Part shown: positions 12,750 to 23,428 of the stretch, one piece after another
How the letters are laid out: each line of letters begins with the position of its first letter
Numbering within the stretch: the first letter of the stretch is position 1
NCBI GenBank assembly: GCA_016191235.1
Contig: JACPOZ010000006.1
Coordinates: forward strand, 1-64,000
DNA from: Gammaproteobacteria bacterium
Lineage (GTDB): Bacteria; Pseudomonadota; Gammaproteobacteria; Ga0077554; Ga007554
Reading direction: 5' to 3'
Length of the DNA stretch: 64,000 nt
Notes under the pieces: model-generated
Databases searched by the model: none
What the model was told of the DNA's origin: nothing
What the model saw: only the letters and a program-made list of their open reading frames with translations
Translations under genes and position numbers: made by a program

Positions 12750-13236
12750 CCTCCAGCTCTACGCGGGCATTGACCGAACCGGCGCTGCCGTTTTGATGGT
12801 CGATGCTGATGCTGGTGATGCGCACGCCGTAGGTATTTTGCAGGTCACCCAGCCACAACAGTACATCATCAAATATGGCCTGCTCAAACCAGACACGCAC
12901 GATGCTGGTTCCTTCCGGCTCGATGCGCTTGAGTACCGTGCCCAGCCGGTCTTTGCGGGCCGCCTGATCCACCACTGCGAGCAGGGACTGCCCGCCCATG
13001 CCCGCCCTCATGCTTGCCGGCACCTGGGTCGCGCGCAACCGTTGCACCTCCAGGGCGGCGTTTTGCATCCACAGCTTGAGTGCCCGCTGTTCCTGTACGG
13101 TCTGCTCCAGCCGTGCGGCACGTGTACTAAACGGCTGCCACACCAGGACATAAATCAGAATCATGGTAAGCAGAATACCGCCGAAGATCAGCGCGTTGCG
13201 CTCGCGTGGATCAAGACTTGCGAGCCATGCCTTCAT
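12739..13236 (-). CDS. gspM: Type II secretion system protein M
   Basis: WLASLDPRERNALIFGGILLTMILIYVLVWQP; position between gspL and gspN. Confidence 0.85.
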   Translation of the reverse strand: MKAWLASLDPRERNALIFGGILLTMILIYVLVWQPFSTRAARLEQTVQEQRALKLWMQNAALEVQRLRATQVPASMRAGMGGQSLLAVVDQAARKDRLGTVLKRIEPEGTSIVRVWFEQAIFDDVLLWLGDLQNTYGVRITSISIDHQNGSAGSVNARVELEGGG

Positions 13237-14462
13237 GATGTCTTGCCCTTGATCTGGAGCAGCGCCTCTACCCTGCCGTCGCGGTTGGCGGCAGACTGGA
13301 TGTCGACACTCAAGCCGCGTTGCGTCGTCAGTCGCTGCTTGAGCTTATCCAGGCTTTGCAGATCAGCGATGAGCAGGGCGAGGTCGATTTTTCCTTCGTT
13401 ATAGCTGATGCGCTGCACTTCCACGCTGGGGGTTTCCTTGAGGCCTGGACCGATATCGGCGAGCAGCCCCATGAAACCAGCCTCATCCGCGCCACCGCCG
13501 CGCAATTCCTTCAGGCGTTCCTCCATCTGCACGCGCGCATTGACCACCTTGCGCGCATCGGGGAAGGTTTGCAGATAGACCTGCTCAATCTGTTTTGCCA
13601 GGGTCTGCCTCTCGCTATTGAGGCGCATATAGTCAGCCACCGTCATGCCGCCTTGGATCAGCAGCAATACCGCTGCCAGGGCCGCCACAGGCCGCCAGGG
13701 CCGCCACAGCCTGCCTAGTTGCTCGTGGCGGCTATATGCGCCTTGCAGCAGGTTGATGGCGCCTGGTTCGTCATAACCACGGGAGAGTATGGCCAAGACG
13801 GGTTCGTCAACCGTTTCGGTGTCGATGGTTGTGTCCAGATCGTATGACAGTTCGGGTGGGGCGTTATCACTTTGGTGAATAATGCGGATCCGCTCAGGCC
13901 GTGCGTCACCCGCCTCATTCAACGCCAGCCGCAGCAGCGTGTCGAGGTTATCGCCGTCGGCCACGAAGCCGGTCTGGTGCGCGGTGCGTACCAGCGCCCT
14001 GTCCCCGTCCATCAGCACCGTCCATGTCCCGTTGACCCAAGGCAACGCCAGTATATCCGGCGCGATGGCATCCGGCTCGATACCGGCCTGCCGCAGACAT
14101 TCCAGCCATGCGCCGAGCTGCGTCTTGACCATCACCGCAGTGCTGGTGCGTCCATCGTCGTGGCGCTCGCCCAGCGCAAAGTGCAGGTTATCGACATCGC
14201 TAGCCAGCTGTTCTTCCAGCGCATAAGGCACGGCGCTGGCGATTTTTTGGCGACTACCGCCCGGTACGGTGGCGGTGGTCAACAGCACCTCTGCGCCTGG
14301 CACCAGCAGGATGACGCGGCAGCCTGCCGCGGCGGCGGCGACTTCCGGCAGGGGGGCATGATGCACCGTGAGGTCATGCCTGGCCGGCTCGTCCATGCGT
14401 AGCCAATCCACCTCGTCCGGGCTGGATGGATTAAAGCGTATAAATAATTTCACGCGCATCAA
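13233..14462 (-). CDS. gspL: Type II secretion system protein L
   Basis: VILLVPGAEVLLTTATVPGGSRQKIASAVPYALEEQLASDVDNLHFALG typical of GspL. Confidence 0.9.
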   Translation of the reverse strand: MMRVKLFIRFNPSSPDEVDWLRMDEPARHDLTVHHAPLPEVAAAAAGCRVILLVPGAEVLLTTATVPGGSRQKIASAVPYALEEQLASDVDNLHFALGERHDDGRTSTAVMVKTQLGAWLECLRQAGIEPDAIAPDILALPWVNGTWTVLMDGDRALVRTAHQTGFVADGDNLDTLLRLALNEAGDARPERIRIIHQSDNAPPELSYDLDTTIDTETVDEPVLAILSRGYDEPGAINLLQGAYSRHEQLGRLWRPWRPVAALAAVLLLIQGGMTVADYMRLNSERQTLAKQIEQVYLQTFPDARKVVNARVQMEERLKELRGGGADEAGFMGLLADIGPGLKETPSVEVQRISYNEGKIDLALLIADLQSLDKLKQRLTTQRGLSVDIQSAANRDGRVEALLQIKGKTS

Positions 14463-15394
14463 TACGCCCCTTGCCCGCGCATGACCACTTGCGCCTTGCC
14501 GTCCGTCGTGCGTGAGACCAGGCTGAACAGCCGCGCCTGGCCGCGCCCGTATTGAGCGGCGGCGTCGATCAGGAAATAATTGCTTGCCACCGCAAAACCT
14601 TCCTGCTTAATGTCACGGCTTTTCACCATCGGGCTGTTCAAAAATTTTTGTATGTCAGGATAGCCTTTCAGGCCACGATCTTGCACCATGCCATCGGCAT
14701 CGGCCTTGGATATGTTGTCCCCCAGTGTCATCAGTACCTCAGACTTTGCGGTATTAATATTGATCTCAGTGCGCATCGGCAAGGCGCAGACAAACGGTGC
14801 CAGGCGCGCCACGGTCTCGGCAGTAAACCCCTTGACCAGCCGTAGTTCGCTGACGCTGGACAGCGGCGCATTGGCAGCCCGGTAGGGCGGGGTGCGCAGC
14901 AGGTATTCGTTGTCCTCGGCGCCGTCCAGCGATACCTTTTCGCTGTCGGGATCGATCCAGTCCACGATGGGCTGTGCCAGCGCCGGATCGAGCTGCAACG
15001 CCCGCAACAGGCGCTGGAAACGCGCTATATCCGGTGCGCTTGGCTTGCCGTCGGCACTGACCAGATTGTTGAGATTGAAGCGCCCCTGCATATCCTCGAT
15101 CCGTCCCGCGATCTTGCCGCCCTCCACCTCCAGCGGCGGCAGCACCGTAGCCCAGGCTTCGCCCAGATTGTCCGATGTGTTGTCACGCCGGTCTTGCGCC
15201 AGTATGCCCAGCGCCCAGCTTTCCACCCCCAGCGCGAACAGATAAGCCTGGTCGCCCTCCAGCACATTTGCGCTGCGGCGAATGTCGAGCTGCTGGCGCG
15301 TTGCCATGCTCACCGCAATCACCACTACGATGGCGGTCACCAGCATCGCCGTGATCAGGGCAACGCCCGACTGGGATCTTATGCTGCGCCTCAC
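14459..15394 (-). CDS. gspK: Type II secretion minor pseudopilin K
   Basis: SGVALITAMLVTAIVVVIAVSMATRQQ; GspK-like ININTAKSEVLMTL. GTG start at 15394 overlaps the gspJ stop (GTGA). Confidence 0.9.
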   Translation of the reverse strand: MRRSIRSQSGVALITAMLVTAIVVVIAVSMATRQQLDIRRSANVLEGDQAYLFALGVESWALGILAQDRRDNTSDNLGEAWATVLPPLEVEGGKIAGRIEDMQGRFNLNNLVSADGKPSAPDIARFQRLLRALQLDPALAQPIVDWIDPDSEKVSLDGAEDNEYLLRTPPYRAANAPLSSVSELRLVKGFTAETVARLAPFVCALPMRTEININTAKSEVLMTLGDNISKADADGMVQDRGLKGYPDIQKFLNSPMVKSRDIKQEGFAVASNYFLIDAAAQYGRGQARLFSLVSRTTDGKAQVVMRGQGAY

Positions 15395-16041
15395 CGCACC
15401 ACACCCTCTGGTGCGGCCGGTGTCGCTGCAATAGCGCCCGGCACGCGGAACATGCGTGGAATGCGCCCCCAACCCTCGACATCAATACTGACCTCCATGG
15501 CGCGCGGCAGCATCACTTGCGAGCTGTTGTCGGTGGTGGCGGGCGGCCATTGCAGCTGCCATTTCATTTGCGGGTCGAGGAAGCGCATCTCGAAACCCTT
15601 CACCTTGTCGAGCAACACCGTTTCCTGCGGACGGTCTCCCGGCGCGCGGTCGAGCATCGCCCATGTCAGGCGCAGCAGCTTTCCATCGCGCACCGAATAG
15701 GCGACGCGTTGCAGGGTGCTGCGCGCCCGTCCTGCTGGATTATTCCAGCCTGCACGGGTAAATTCCAGCGCACTGTTGCCGCCGCTTGTGGCGCCTCTCA
15801 TGGCCGGCTGGAGGCCGCCCGCGTCGTCGCGGATGCGCCGCGCGGCAGCCTGCTCGGCGTCTCTTGCCATCAGCACAAAGGCTGTTTGCAGCGCGGCCAG
15901 GCGCGTCGCCTGTTCTTCAGTACGGTTGCGCGTATCGAGCACACTGCGCAGCCCGCCGTAGACCAGCGCCGACACCACCGCGAAGATTGCCAACGCTACT
16001 ACCAGCTCGATCAGCGTAAAGCCTTGCCGTGCGCTTCTCAC
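15391..16041 (-). CDS. gspJ: Type II secretion minor pseudopilin J
   Basis: RSARQGFTLIELVVALAIFAVVSALVYGG prepilin motif; GTG start at 16041 overlaps the gspI stop (GTGA). Confidence 0.9.
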   Translation of the reverse strand: MRSARQGFTLIELVVALAIFAVVSALVYGGLRSVLDTRNRTEEQATRLAALQTAFVLMARDAEQAAARRIRDDAGGLQPAMRGATSGGNSALEFTRAGWNNPAGRARSTLQRVAYSVRDGKLLRLTWAMLDRAPGDRPQETVLLDKVKGFEMRFLDPQMKWQLQWPPATTDNSSQVMLPRAMEVSIDVEGWGRIPRMFRVPGAIAATPAAPEGVVR

Positions 16042-16421
16042 TGCGGACGCCCGGCATAGGCCACCAGGCGGGCCAGGGATTGGCCGCCATCCTGGCGGGT
16101 GCGCACCTCCACATCGAGGCGCCGCACATTGGCGTCGGCAGTGCCCGCCACCGTCATGCTCCAATACCAGGCGCGCTCGGCGAGCAGCGCCTCGCCCTTG
16201 GTAACGCCGGTGTCCGGGAATATCGCGCCCGTTTGCACTTCCGCCACCTTGTTCATCGCCACCCAGTGCGCCAAGGTGCGGTCACGCAAATGGGCGGCAT
16301 TGCTGACATTAGAACTGATGCCGTTAATGACGGCTGCCAGGCTGATCGCCAGCACCGCAAGGGCCACCAGCACTTCGATCAGGGTGAAGCCGCGCTGGAC
16401 GCGGCTACCTCTTGGCAGCAT
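16038..16421 (-). CDS. gspI: Type II secretion minor pseudopilin I
   Basis: VQRGFTLIEVLVALAVLAISLAAVINGISSNVSNAAHLRDRTLAHWVAMNKVAEVQ. Confidence 0.92.
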   Translation of the reverse strand: MLPRGSRVQRGFTLIEVLVALAVLAISLAAVINGISSNVSNAAHLRDRTLAHWVAMNKVAEVQTGAIFPDTGVTKGEALLAERAWYWSMTVAGTADANVRRLDVEVRTRQDGGQSLARLVAYAGRPQ

Positions 16422-16980
16422 TTCCCGTTTCGCTCATTTCAACTCTACCGCCAACATCACCTTTAAGCTGATAGCTGCTGCCGTTGGCCTTGCTCTGCAA
16501 GGTGATCTGAAAAGGCGTTACTTCACCACTCGACAGGAGATAGATACGAGGCTGGGATGCGGGTTTTTCCGCATCGGCTTTGCCTAGTGCCACCGCTTCG
16601 CCTTCGACGTTTATATCGAGGCGCACCCCTTCCGGCAGCCGTCGTTCACGCAACGTATCGTCACCGCTAATACGGCGCCATTGATCCTTGTCGAAAACCA
16701 CAAACTCATAGCCGCCCGGTGTAAATTGCAGAGCCATCTCCCGCGATTGCAGCACTGCCTCCTGCGCCGCCAGGGTAATCAGCCCCGCTAGCCGCTGGCT
16801 CTCTTCCTGGACAACACGGTCCGTGCTCCGTCCAATGGACAGGCTGGCGAAACTCAGGATGATGCCGATGATCACGATCACCACCAGGATTTCCAGCAAA
16901 GTGAAGCCTGCGTTTCGAGCCTTTAATAATTTACAGGCATCACACCGAGGCACTCCATCAAAGCCAACATCAAGTTTCAT
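16405..16980 (-). CDS. gspH: Type II secretion minor pseudopilin H
   Basis: NAGFTLLEILVVIVIIGIILSFASLSIG; GspH-like LITLAAQEAVLQSREMALQFTPGGYEFVVFD. Confidence 0.9.
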   Translation of the reverse strand: MKLDVGFDGVPRCDACKLLKARNAGFTLLEILVVIVIIGIILSFASLSIGRSTDRVVQEESQRLAGLITLAAQEAVLQSREMALQFTPGGYEFVVFDKDQWRRISGDDTLRERRLPEGVRLDINVEGEAVALGKADAEKPASQPRIYLLSSGEVTPFQITLQSKANGSSYQLKGDVGGRVEMSETGNAAKR

Positions 16981-17185
16981 CTAAATGAGACGGTGGCTAA
17001 AACTTAAAAAATCGCTGTAGAAAAACCCGATTCCGAACACCCTGTTCAGCCTGAAGGGATATTTTTTGAGATAGGCATCTATCACGGTATCGCTCTATTT
17101 TTGAATTCAGATCGTTTGTTGGCGCGTAAATGCCGTCCTTTGACGCTTAGATCCATTTTGGGCCAGGATACCGGTTCATCATGCC

Positions 17186-17253
17186 TTTACGCAGCATAAC
17201 CATGATGCGCCAGTTTCTCAATATTGTGCATCAGCCCAACGCAGTCCGACAGG
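17186..17253 (-). pseudogene. Possible C-terminal remnant of an IS transposase
   Basis: Minus strand reads ...DSLSDCVGLMHNIEKLAHHGYAA*, resembling the VxLMHNxxKL tails of IS1182/IS5-type transposases; very short. Confidence 0.3.
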
Positions 17254-17263
17254 CTGTCAGGGC

Positions 17264-17415
17264 TGTTGACGTTTGTCCAGCCGTTGCATTGTGCCCCAAA
17301 AGGCGTGAGGAGAGAAGTTTGGTTATTCCAAATGAACGACGAGCAACACCGCATGGCGCATTTTGGGGCGTAACCCGGAGGGAGACGGCTCGCAACGGCT
17401 GGACAAACGTCAACA
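17264..17415. repeat. Palindrome-bounded intergenic element (24-bp perfect terminal inverted repeat, nested hairpins)
   Basis: TGTTGACGTTTGTCCAGCCGTTGC (17264-17287) vs exact reverse complement (17392-17415); inner GCCCCAAAA/TTTTGGGGC (17293-17301/17361-17369); inner TTTGG-TTATT-CCAAA (17318-17332). Confidence 0.85.
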
Positions 17416-17432
17416 GAGCCTACCCCAAGAAA

Positions 17433-17786
17433 TCACACAGAAAACGACGATCCGCACCCGCATGTAGTGGTGGCGTTGGGATTGCGGATGACAAAATGCG
17501 CGCCTTCCAGTCCTTCGGTATAGTCGATCTCGGCGCCCATGAGGTATTGGTAGCTCATAGGGTCAACCAGCAAGGTGACGCCACCTTTTTCAACAAGGGT
17601 GTCGCTCTCGTCAACGCTTTCTTCAAAGGTAAAACCATACTGGAAGCCCGAGCAGCCGCCGCCCGAGACAAAGACGCGGAGCTTCAGGCTGTCGTTGCCT
17701 TCCTCGACGATCAATTCCCTGACCTTGTTGACCGCGTTATCGGTGAAATTCAGCAGGGCGGGTGTTTCAATGGCAACTGCGTTCAT
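17433..17786 (-). CDS. erpA: Iron-sulfur cluster insertion protein ErpA
   Basis: A-type carrier: [21 protein letters not shown] ... CGCGSSFSV. Confidence 0.92.
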   Translation of the reverse strand: MNAVAIETPALLNFTDNAVNKVRELIVEEGNDSLKLRVFVSGGGCSGFQYGFTFEESVDESDTLVEKGGVTLLVDPMSYQYLMGAEIDYTEGLEGAHFVIRNPNATTTCGCGSSFSV

Positions 17787-17913
17787 GATGATCTCCGGTA
17801 AAACATAGGATTACTTGCGGTTTTTGACAATCAACCGGCAGGAATGGTTCGATTCTGCTGCTTGGCTTGCTGTATGTCAATAATCAGTCTAAGGCAACGG
17901 TATGGCAGCGGAT

Positions 17914-20097
17914 TTACCCCCGCCGCTTTGCCGCCGTGGCTGGCCTTCCCGACCCGCCGCGCTTGGCTGCGTGGTCTGCGCGCATAGGGCGTTTGGCCAT
18001 GGGCCTGTCAGTTTTTATTTTTCCCGTCCGCCGCACACCTTCCGGTGCTGCACCCGTCCCCGCAGGTTGCCAGGCGGGGATGAGGTGGTGTTTGCCGTTG
18101 CCGATCAGGTCGGCGCGCCCCATGTTTTTTAACGCCTCGCGCAACAACGGCCAGTTTTCGGCGTCGTGGTAGCGCAAGAAGGCCTTGTGCAGACGGCGCT
18201 GGCGGCCGCCACGCGGTATGACCACGTCTTCACTGGCATGCGTTACTTTGCGTAGCGGGTTTTTGCCGGAGTGATACATGGCGGTGGCGGTGGCCATGGG
18301 CGAAGGCAGGAAGTTTTGCACCTGGTCGAGGCGGAAGTTGTTCTGCTTGAGCCACAGCGCCAGTTGCAGCATGTCCTCGTCCGTCGCGCCGGGATGGGCG
18401 GCGATGAAGTAGGGAATGAGGTACTGCTCCTTGCCGGCCTCTTTGGAGTATTTCTCGAACAGCTCCTTGAAGCGGTAATACGAACCCATGCCCGGTTTCA
18501 TCATCTTGCTCAGCGGGCCTTCCTCGCTGTGCTCGGGGGCGATCTTGAGGTAGCCGCCCACGTGATGCGTTACCAGTTCCTTGACGTATTCCGGCGACTC
18601 CACCGCCAGATCGTAGCGCAGCCCCGATGCCACCAACACCTTCTTGATCCCAGGCAGCGCGCGCGCCTTGCGGTAGAGCTGGATCAGCGAGCTATGGTCG
18701 GTGTTGAGATTGGAGCAAATATCGGGGTAGACGCACGAGGGTTTGCGGCAGGCGGCCTCGATTTCGGGGCTTTTACAGCCGATGCGGTACATGTTGGCAG
18801 TGGGGCCACCGACATCGGAGATCACGCCGGTAAAGCCTGGTGTGTTGTCGCGGATGCTCTCGATCTCGCGCAAGACGGAACCTTCGGAACGGCTCTGGAT
18901 GATGCGCCCCTCGTGCTCGGTAATCGAGCAGAAGGTGCAGCCGCCGAAGCAGCCGCGCATGATGTTCACCGAGAAGCGGATCATTTCGTAGGCTGGGATG
19001 CGCGCGCCGCCATAGGCGGGATGTGGCAGGCGGCTATAGTTCAGGTCGAATACCCCGTCGAGCTCTGGCGTGGTGAGCGGGATCGGCGGCGGATTCAGCC
19101 ACACGTCGCGGTCGCCGTGGCGCTGCACCAGGGCACGGGCGTTGCCGGGGTTGGACTCGATGTGCAGGATGCGTGAGGCATGGGCATAGAACACCGGGTC
19201 ACGGCTGACCTGCTCATAAGAAGGCAGACGGATCATGCTCCGATTGGGGTCGGTTTTGACCACGCGGCGCTGGAAACGCACCACGTGCGTCCCTTCCGGC
19301 GGTGTGTTGCTCTGCGCGGCTTGGGCAGGCTCCATTTCGTAAGGGTCGCGGTGCGGCTCGACGCGCCCTGGGGTATCTACCTCAGTCGAGTCAATTTCCG
19401 TCCAGCCTTCAGGCAGGTGCTTGCGCATGAAGGCCGTGCCGCGCACATCGGTAATGTTGGCGATGGGTTCCCCCGCCGCCAGGCGGTGGGCAATCTCCGC
19501 GATCTGGCGCTCACCGTTGCCGAACACCAGCAGGTCGGCACGCGAATCGGGCAGAATGGAGCGGCGTACCTTGTCGGACCAATAATCGTAATGCGCGATG
19601 CGCCGCAGGCTGGCCTCGATGCCGCCGATGACGATAGGCGCATCCTCAAATGCCTCGCGCAGGCGCTGACAATAGACGACTACGGAGCGGTCCGGGCGCT
19701 TGCCTGCCTCGCCGTGCGGGGTGTAGGCGTCGTCGGAGCGGATGCGCCGTTCCGATGTGTAGCGGTTGATCATCGAGTCCATGTTGCCGCCGGTCACGCC
19801 AAAGAACAGGTTCGGCCTGCCCAAGGCAGTGAACGCCTCGGCGGAGGTCCAGTCTGGTTGGGCGATGATGCCGACGCGGAAACCCTGCGCCTCCAGCAGC
19901 CGCCCGACCACCGCCATGCCGAAGCTGGGATGATCTACATAAGCGTCGCCAGTGACGATGATGATGTCGCACGAATCCCAGCCCAGCTCCTCCATCTCGG
20001 CGCGCGACATCGGGAGCACGGGCGCCACGCCGAAGCGTTTGGCCCAGAATTTACGGTAGGAAAAGATGTTGGGAGCGGCGTTCATAATTGTTGACAT
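17914..20097 (-). CDS. ygiQ: YgiQ-family radical SAM protein
   Basis: [24 protein letters not shown]-terminal [32 protein letters not shown]. Confidence 0.95.
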   Translation of the reverse strand: MSTIMNAAPNIFSYRKFWAKRFGVAPVLPMSRAEMEELGWDSCDIIIVTGDAYVDHPSFGMAVVGRLLEAQGFRVGIIAQPDWTSAEAFTALGRPNLFFGVTGGNMDSMINRYTSERRIRSDDAYTPHGEAGKRPDRSVVVYCQRLREAFEDAPIVIGGIEASLRRIAHYDYWSDKVRRSILPDSRADLLVFGNGERQIAEIAHRLAAGEPIANITDVRGTAFMRKHLPEGWTEIDSTEVDTPGRVEPHRDPYEMEPAQAAQSNTPPEGTHVVRFQRRVVKTDPNRSMIRLPSYEQVSRDPVFYAHASRILHIESNPGNARALVQRHGDRDVWLNPPPIPLTTPELDGVFDLNYSRLPHPAYGGARIPAYEMIRFSVNIMRGCFGGCTFCSITEHEGRIIQSRSEGSVLREIESIRDNTPGFTGVISDVGGPTANMYRIGCKSPEIEAACRKPSCVYPDICSNLNTDHSSLIQLYRKARALPGIKKVLVASGLRYDLAVESPEYVKELVTHHVGGYLKIAPEHSEEGPLSKMMKPGMGSYYRFKELFEKYSKEAGKEQYLIPYFIAAHPGATDEDMLQLALWLKQNNFRLDQVQNFLPSPMATATAMYHSGKNPLRKVTHASEDVVIPRGGRQRRLHKAFLRYHDAENWPLLREALKNMGRADLIGNGKHHLIPAWQPAGTGAAPEGVRRTGKIKTDRPMAKRPMRADHAAKRGGSGRPATAAKRRG

Positions 20098-20110
20098 TAT
20101 AACTCAGTCT

Positions 20111-20923
20111 TTATTCGCTTGCGCTGAAATCCTCCAGCATCGCCATCTCTGCCTCGCTGAACCCTGCCGCCAGCCGGGCGTTACGATGAAATGGCGGGCG
20201 GAACTGAGGGGCATTGTATTCGCGCAGCAACTGGCGGAACGTGGCGATGGGATCAAGCGCGCGCCGGGCGCAGAACCAGGCGTACCAGCGATTGCCGGTG
20301 CGGACATGGCCGATCTCGTCACGCAGGATGATTTCGAGAATCTCCACCGCCCTTTTGTCGCCGCAGGAGGCCAGCTTGTGCATGATGGCGGGGGTGACAT
20401 CCAGACCGCGCGCCTCCAGCACGCGCGGCACCAGCGCCATGCGTACCAGAGGATCATGGGCGGTCTTCATGGCCATGTCCCACAGGCCATTGTGCGCAGT
20501 GAAATCCCCGTAATCGAACCCGAGTGCGCGCAAATGATCGCACAGCAGGGTGAAGTGGTAGGCCTCTTCTGCCGCGACCTTTAACCAGCCGTCATAATAA
20601 TCTTTGGGCAGGTCCCGGAAGCGGTACACCGCATCCAGTGCCAGATTGATGGCATTGAACTCAATGTGGGCAAGGGAGTGGATCAATGCTGCTCGGCCTT
20701 CCAGCGTGGAGACCTTGCGCTGCTCTACCGCGCGCGCGGATACCAGCACCGGCTTATCCGGACGGCCGGGTTCGCTGATGGGTTCGGGCGGTGTGCGACT
20801 GTTCTCTAAAGTCAGTCGGCCTTGCCGCCAGTCCGCCTCCAGCGCGGAAACCAGCGCGAGCTTGGCGTCAACCTCGCGGGCGAGGAGGCAAGTTAATGCG
20901 CGGCGGAATAGATCTTCTGGCAT
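20111..20923 (-). CDS. Ferritin-like DUF455 family protein
   Basis: LIHSLAHIEFNAINLALDAVYRF ... WLKVAAEEAYHFTLLCDHL ... LRDEIGHVRTGNRWY. Confidence 0.88.
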   Translation of the reverse strand: MPEDLFRRALTCLLAREVDAKLALVSALEADWRQGRLTLENSRTPPEPISEPGRPDKPVLVSARAVEQRKVSTLEGRAALIHSLAHIEFNAINLALDAVYRFRDLPKDYYDGWLKVAAEEAYHFTLLCDHLRALGFDYGDFTAHNGLWDMAMKTAHDPLVRMALVPRVLEARGLDVTPAIMHKLASCGDKRAVEILEIILRDEIGHVRTGNRWYAWFCARRALDPIATFRQLLREYNAPQFRPPFHRNARLAAGFSEAEMAMLEDFSASE

Positions 20924-21026
20924 GGCGTGTTCGATATTCGGCGGACTTCTTTGATTTTACCTCCAAAAGCAAGGATAATAGGAAATAATTCTCTCCCTCT
21001 GTTAGCCTAAGATTAAGGAAACCACC

Positions 21027-22034
21027 ATGCAAAACGGCACTACCCTTAACCAGTTTCTTATCGAAGAACGGCGCCGCCTGGGTGGCACGGACAGCGATCT
21101 CCCAGCGCTGATCAACGACATTGCCGTCGCGTGCAAGCGCTTGTCCTATGTGATCAGCCAGGGCGCATTGGTTGGCGTGCTGGGCAGCGCGGGCAGCGAG
21201 AACGTGCAGGGCGAGACACAGAAGAAACTGGATGTGCTCTCCAACGACATCATGATCGAGGCCGCTCAGCGTGGCGGCTATCTTGCAGGCATGGCCTCGG
21301 AAGAGATGGATGACCTATACCCCATCCCCGCCGAGTACCCAAAAGGCAAGTACCTGTTGATGTTCGATCCGTTGGACGGCTCCTCCAACATCGACGTCAA
21401 TATCTCCGTCGGCACCATCTTCTCCGTTCTGCGCTGCCCGGAAGGCGTAACCAATCCCGCCGTCGCTGATTTCATGCAGCCCGGCACCCAGCAGGTATGC
21501 GCTGGTTATGCGCTCTATGGCCCCTCCACCCTGCTGGTGCTGACCACCGGCCATGGCGTCAACTGCTTCACATTGGACCACAACGTCGGCGAGTTCGTGC
21601 TGACCCAGCCGAACATGCGCATTCCCGAGGATACCCGTGAATTCGCTATCAACGCCTCGAACGCACGCTTCTGGGAAAAGCCTGTAAAGCGTTATGTCGA
21701 CGAATGCGTGGCAGGCAAAGAAGGGCCGCGCAAGGAAAACTTCAACATGCGCTGGGTCGCCTCCATGGTCGCCGAAGTTCACCGCATCCTCACCCGCGGC
21801 GGTATCTTCATGTATCCGCGCGACACCAAGGACCCCTCCAAGGCTGGCAAGCTGCGCCTGATGTATGAGGCCAACCCCATGTCCTTCATCGTCGAGCAGG
21901 CGGGCGGAGCGAGCTCCACAGGCCGCGAACGTATCCAGGAAGTGCCGCCCACCGGACTGCACCAGCGCGTTGCCGTGATTCTTGGCTCCAAGAACGAAGT
22001 CGAGCGCGTTGTGGCGTACCACAAAGAAGGTTGA
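21027..22034 (+). CDS. fbp: Class I fructose-1,6-bisphosphatase
   Basis: [71 protein letters not shown]. Confidence 0.97.
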   Translation: MQNGTTLNQFLIEERRRLGGTDSDLPALINDIAVACKRLSYVISQGALVGVLGSAGSENVQGETQKKLDVLSNDIMIEAAQRGGYLAGMASEEMDDLYPIPAEYPKGKYLLMFDPLDGSSNIDVNISVGTIFSVLRCPEGVTNPAVADFMQPGTQQVCAGYALYGPSTLLVLTTGHGVNCFTLDHNVGEFVLTQPNMRIPEDTREFAINASNARFWEKPVKRYVDECVAGKEGPRKENFNMRWVASMVAEVHRILTRGGIFMYPRDTKDPSKAGKLRLMYEANPMSFIVEQAGGASSTGRERIQEVPPTGLHQRVAVILGSKNEVERVVAYHKEG

Positions 22035-22116
22035 TGTGACCTCATTAGAAGGGGCGGAGTGCATTCGCCCCTTCCCCTGTTTTTAGGTTTAATCCCAGCA
22101 CTGTTCACTTAACGTA

Positions 22117-22143
22117 GGTTGGGTCAAGCGAAGCGGACCCAAC
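22117..22143. repeat. GTTGGGTC-[AAGCGAAGCG]-GACCCAAC hairpin
   Basis: 8-bp stem with AAGCGAAGCG loop downstream of fbp; resembles a repeat class seen widely in proteobacterial intergenic DNA. Confidence 0.6.
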
Positions 22144-22234
22144 AGTGTACCCGTGAAGCCCAGTTTGGGAATTTAAGAGAAATCGCCTTGACAGGCACCT
22201 TCCATAGACGGTAAAGTGCGCGTCTAATTTTTGA

Positions 22235-22310
<76 letters not shown>

Positions 22311-22355
22311 AGTTTCAAAGGTTGGTCTAACCGCCTTTTTGTTGAAGCCGTTTAC

Positions 22356-22432
22356 GTCCCCATCGTCTAGCCGGCCTAGGACATCGCCCTTTCACGGCGG
22401 TAACAGGGGTTCGAATCCCCTTGGGGACGCCA
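22356..22432 (+). tRNA. tRNA-Glu (TTC anticodon), CCA encoded
   Basis: GTCCCCATCGTCTAGCCGGCCTAGGACATCGCCCTTTCACGGCGGTAACAGGGGTTCGAATCCCCTTGGGGACGCCA. Confidence 0.97.
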
Positions 22433-22435
22433 TAT
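22389..22435. repeat. att repeat overlapping 3' end of tRNA-Glu
   Basis: See mobile element; intact tRNA on this side. Confidence 0.9.
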
Positions 22436-22456
22436 AAATCAAAGGGTTAGGAAGAC

Positions 22457-22615
22457 TTAGCCCTTCTTCTTTCGCCGGTGCCAAACTGCTGCCAAACGAG
22501 CGTTGTTGGCGGCGCTGTCCAGTCGTTCGGCCAGCAGGTTCACGGTTTCCCGTGCAGCACTGTCAGGATAACGATCCACTTCTTTCCAGTCGGGTGAAAT
22601 GTCGGGGCATACCAT
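22457..22615 (-). pseudogene. Short ORF next to the left att; possible tail remnant of a related element
   Basis: MVCPDISPDWKEVDRYPDSAARETVNLLAERLDSAANNARLAAVWHRRKKKG*; its 3' DNA (CAACGCTCGTTTGGCAGCAGTTTGGCACC) is echoed beyond the right att (CAACGCTTGTTTGGCACCGTTTGACACT). Confidence 0.3.
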
Positions 22616-22774
22616 TAGCCAATGTTCCCCCCTAAAAACTTCAGTATGATAATTTAATAATTATTCATGCCGAGTTCCAAAACCTGGCTGTGCAAAAATC
22701 TGTCTATACGCACGCTTTTGGTGAATAAGCTGTAGAGTTTAATACCCCCGGGGGGTAGCCCCATTCTAAATTCT

Positions 22775-23428
22775 CTACAACTCGATTTTGCGAAACAGAT
22801 TCAATTCATCGCCGATACCCCCCAACGCACCTTCAATCATCGACATTCGCTGTCGAATTCTGTCCAGCGATATGTCGACATGTGCATCATGTACGATTGT
22901 CAGCCGCTTATAGGTGCGTATGTGCATTCCCTTCGGCTTGATGCCATGCCCGTTCAAGATGCCCGGTTCCCACTTAAGCCGATCCCGAATTTTGTCTGCC
23001 CGCCGCGTTGCGCGGTCATCCAGGTTTTCCCGCTGACAGTGATAGGCCAGCCGGTAGCAGTGCCGACAGGCGAATATAGTGCCACCGTAGAGAATAGCCA
23101 CCCGACGCCCACAGCCGTCGGCAGGACAGCGGAACCATGCCCGCATCCCGCCGTAATTGCAGGCTGTCCATTCGACCCGAACGGGGTAGTTCTCACTCTT
23201 CCATTCATCGTCGCCGCGCTGGTGCCTGTAGTCGAGAATCACCCGGTCAGCCTCCATCCTAACGTTAATAGATGCCACCTTTTCGCCATTGCGCGTCCAG
23301 CTCCAGCCGAATGATCGCCCCGCTGACAACAGGCCGTCTCGTTGCAAGCGCCGCACATCCAGTGCGCGGTAATCACCCGTTGTGTTCTTCCCGCCTTGAT
23401 CCCGCCGTCCGCTACCCATTCCGCCCAT
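22775..23428 (-). CDS. Hypothetical zinc-ribbon protein of integrative element
   Basis: 217 aa, N-terminal MGGMGSGRR; CPADGCGRRVAILYGGTIFACRHCYRLAY potential Cys4 site. Confidence 0.7.
   Translation of the reverse strand: MGGMGSGRRDQGGKNTTGDYRALDVRRLQRDGLLSAGRSFGWSWTRNGEKVASINVRMEADRVILDYRHQRGDDEWKSENYPVRVEWTACNYGGMRAWFRCPADGCGRRVAILYGGTIFACRHCYRLAYHCQRENLDDRATRRADKIRDRLKWEPGILNGHGIKPKGMHIRTYKRLTIVHDAHVDISLDRIRQRMSMIEGALGGIGDELNLFRKIEL

Noticed and set aside
17181-17801. 206-aa plus-strand ORF
   Set aside because: Runs through the palindromic element and antisense to erpA.
18271-20094. Two ~300-aa plus-strand ORFs
   Set aside because: Both antisense to ygiQ, which has unambiguous radical SAM motifs.
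22740-22770. CCCCCGGGGGG palindrome as a terminator
   Set aside because: Short, no T-tract or loop; could equally be a compositional run.
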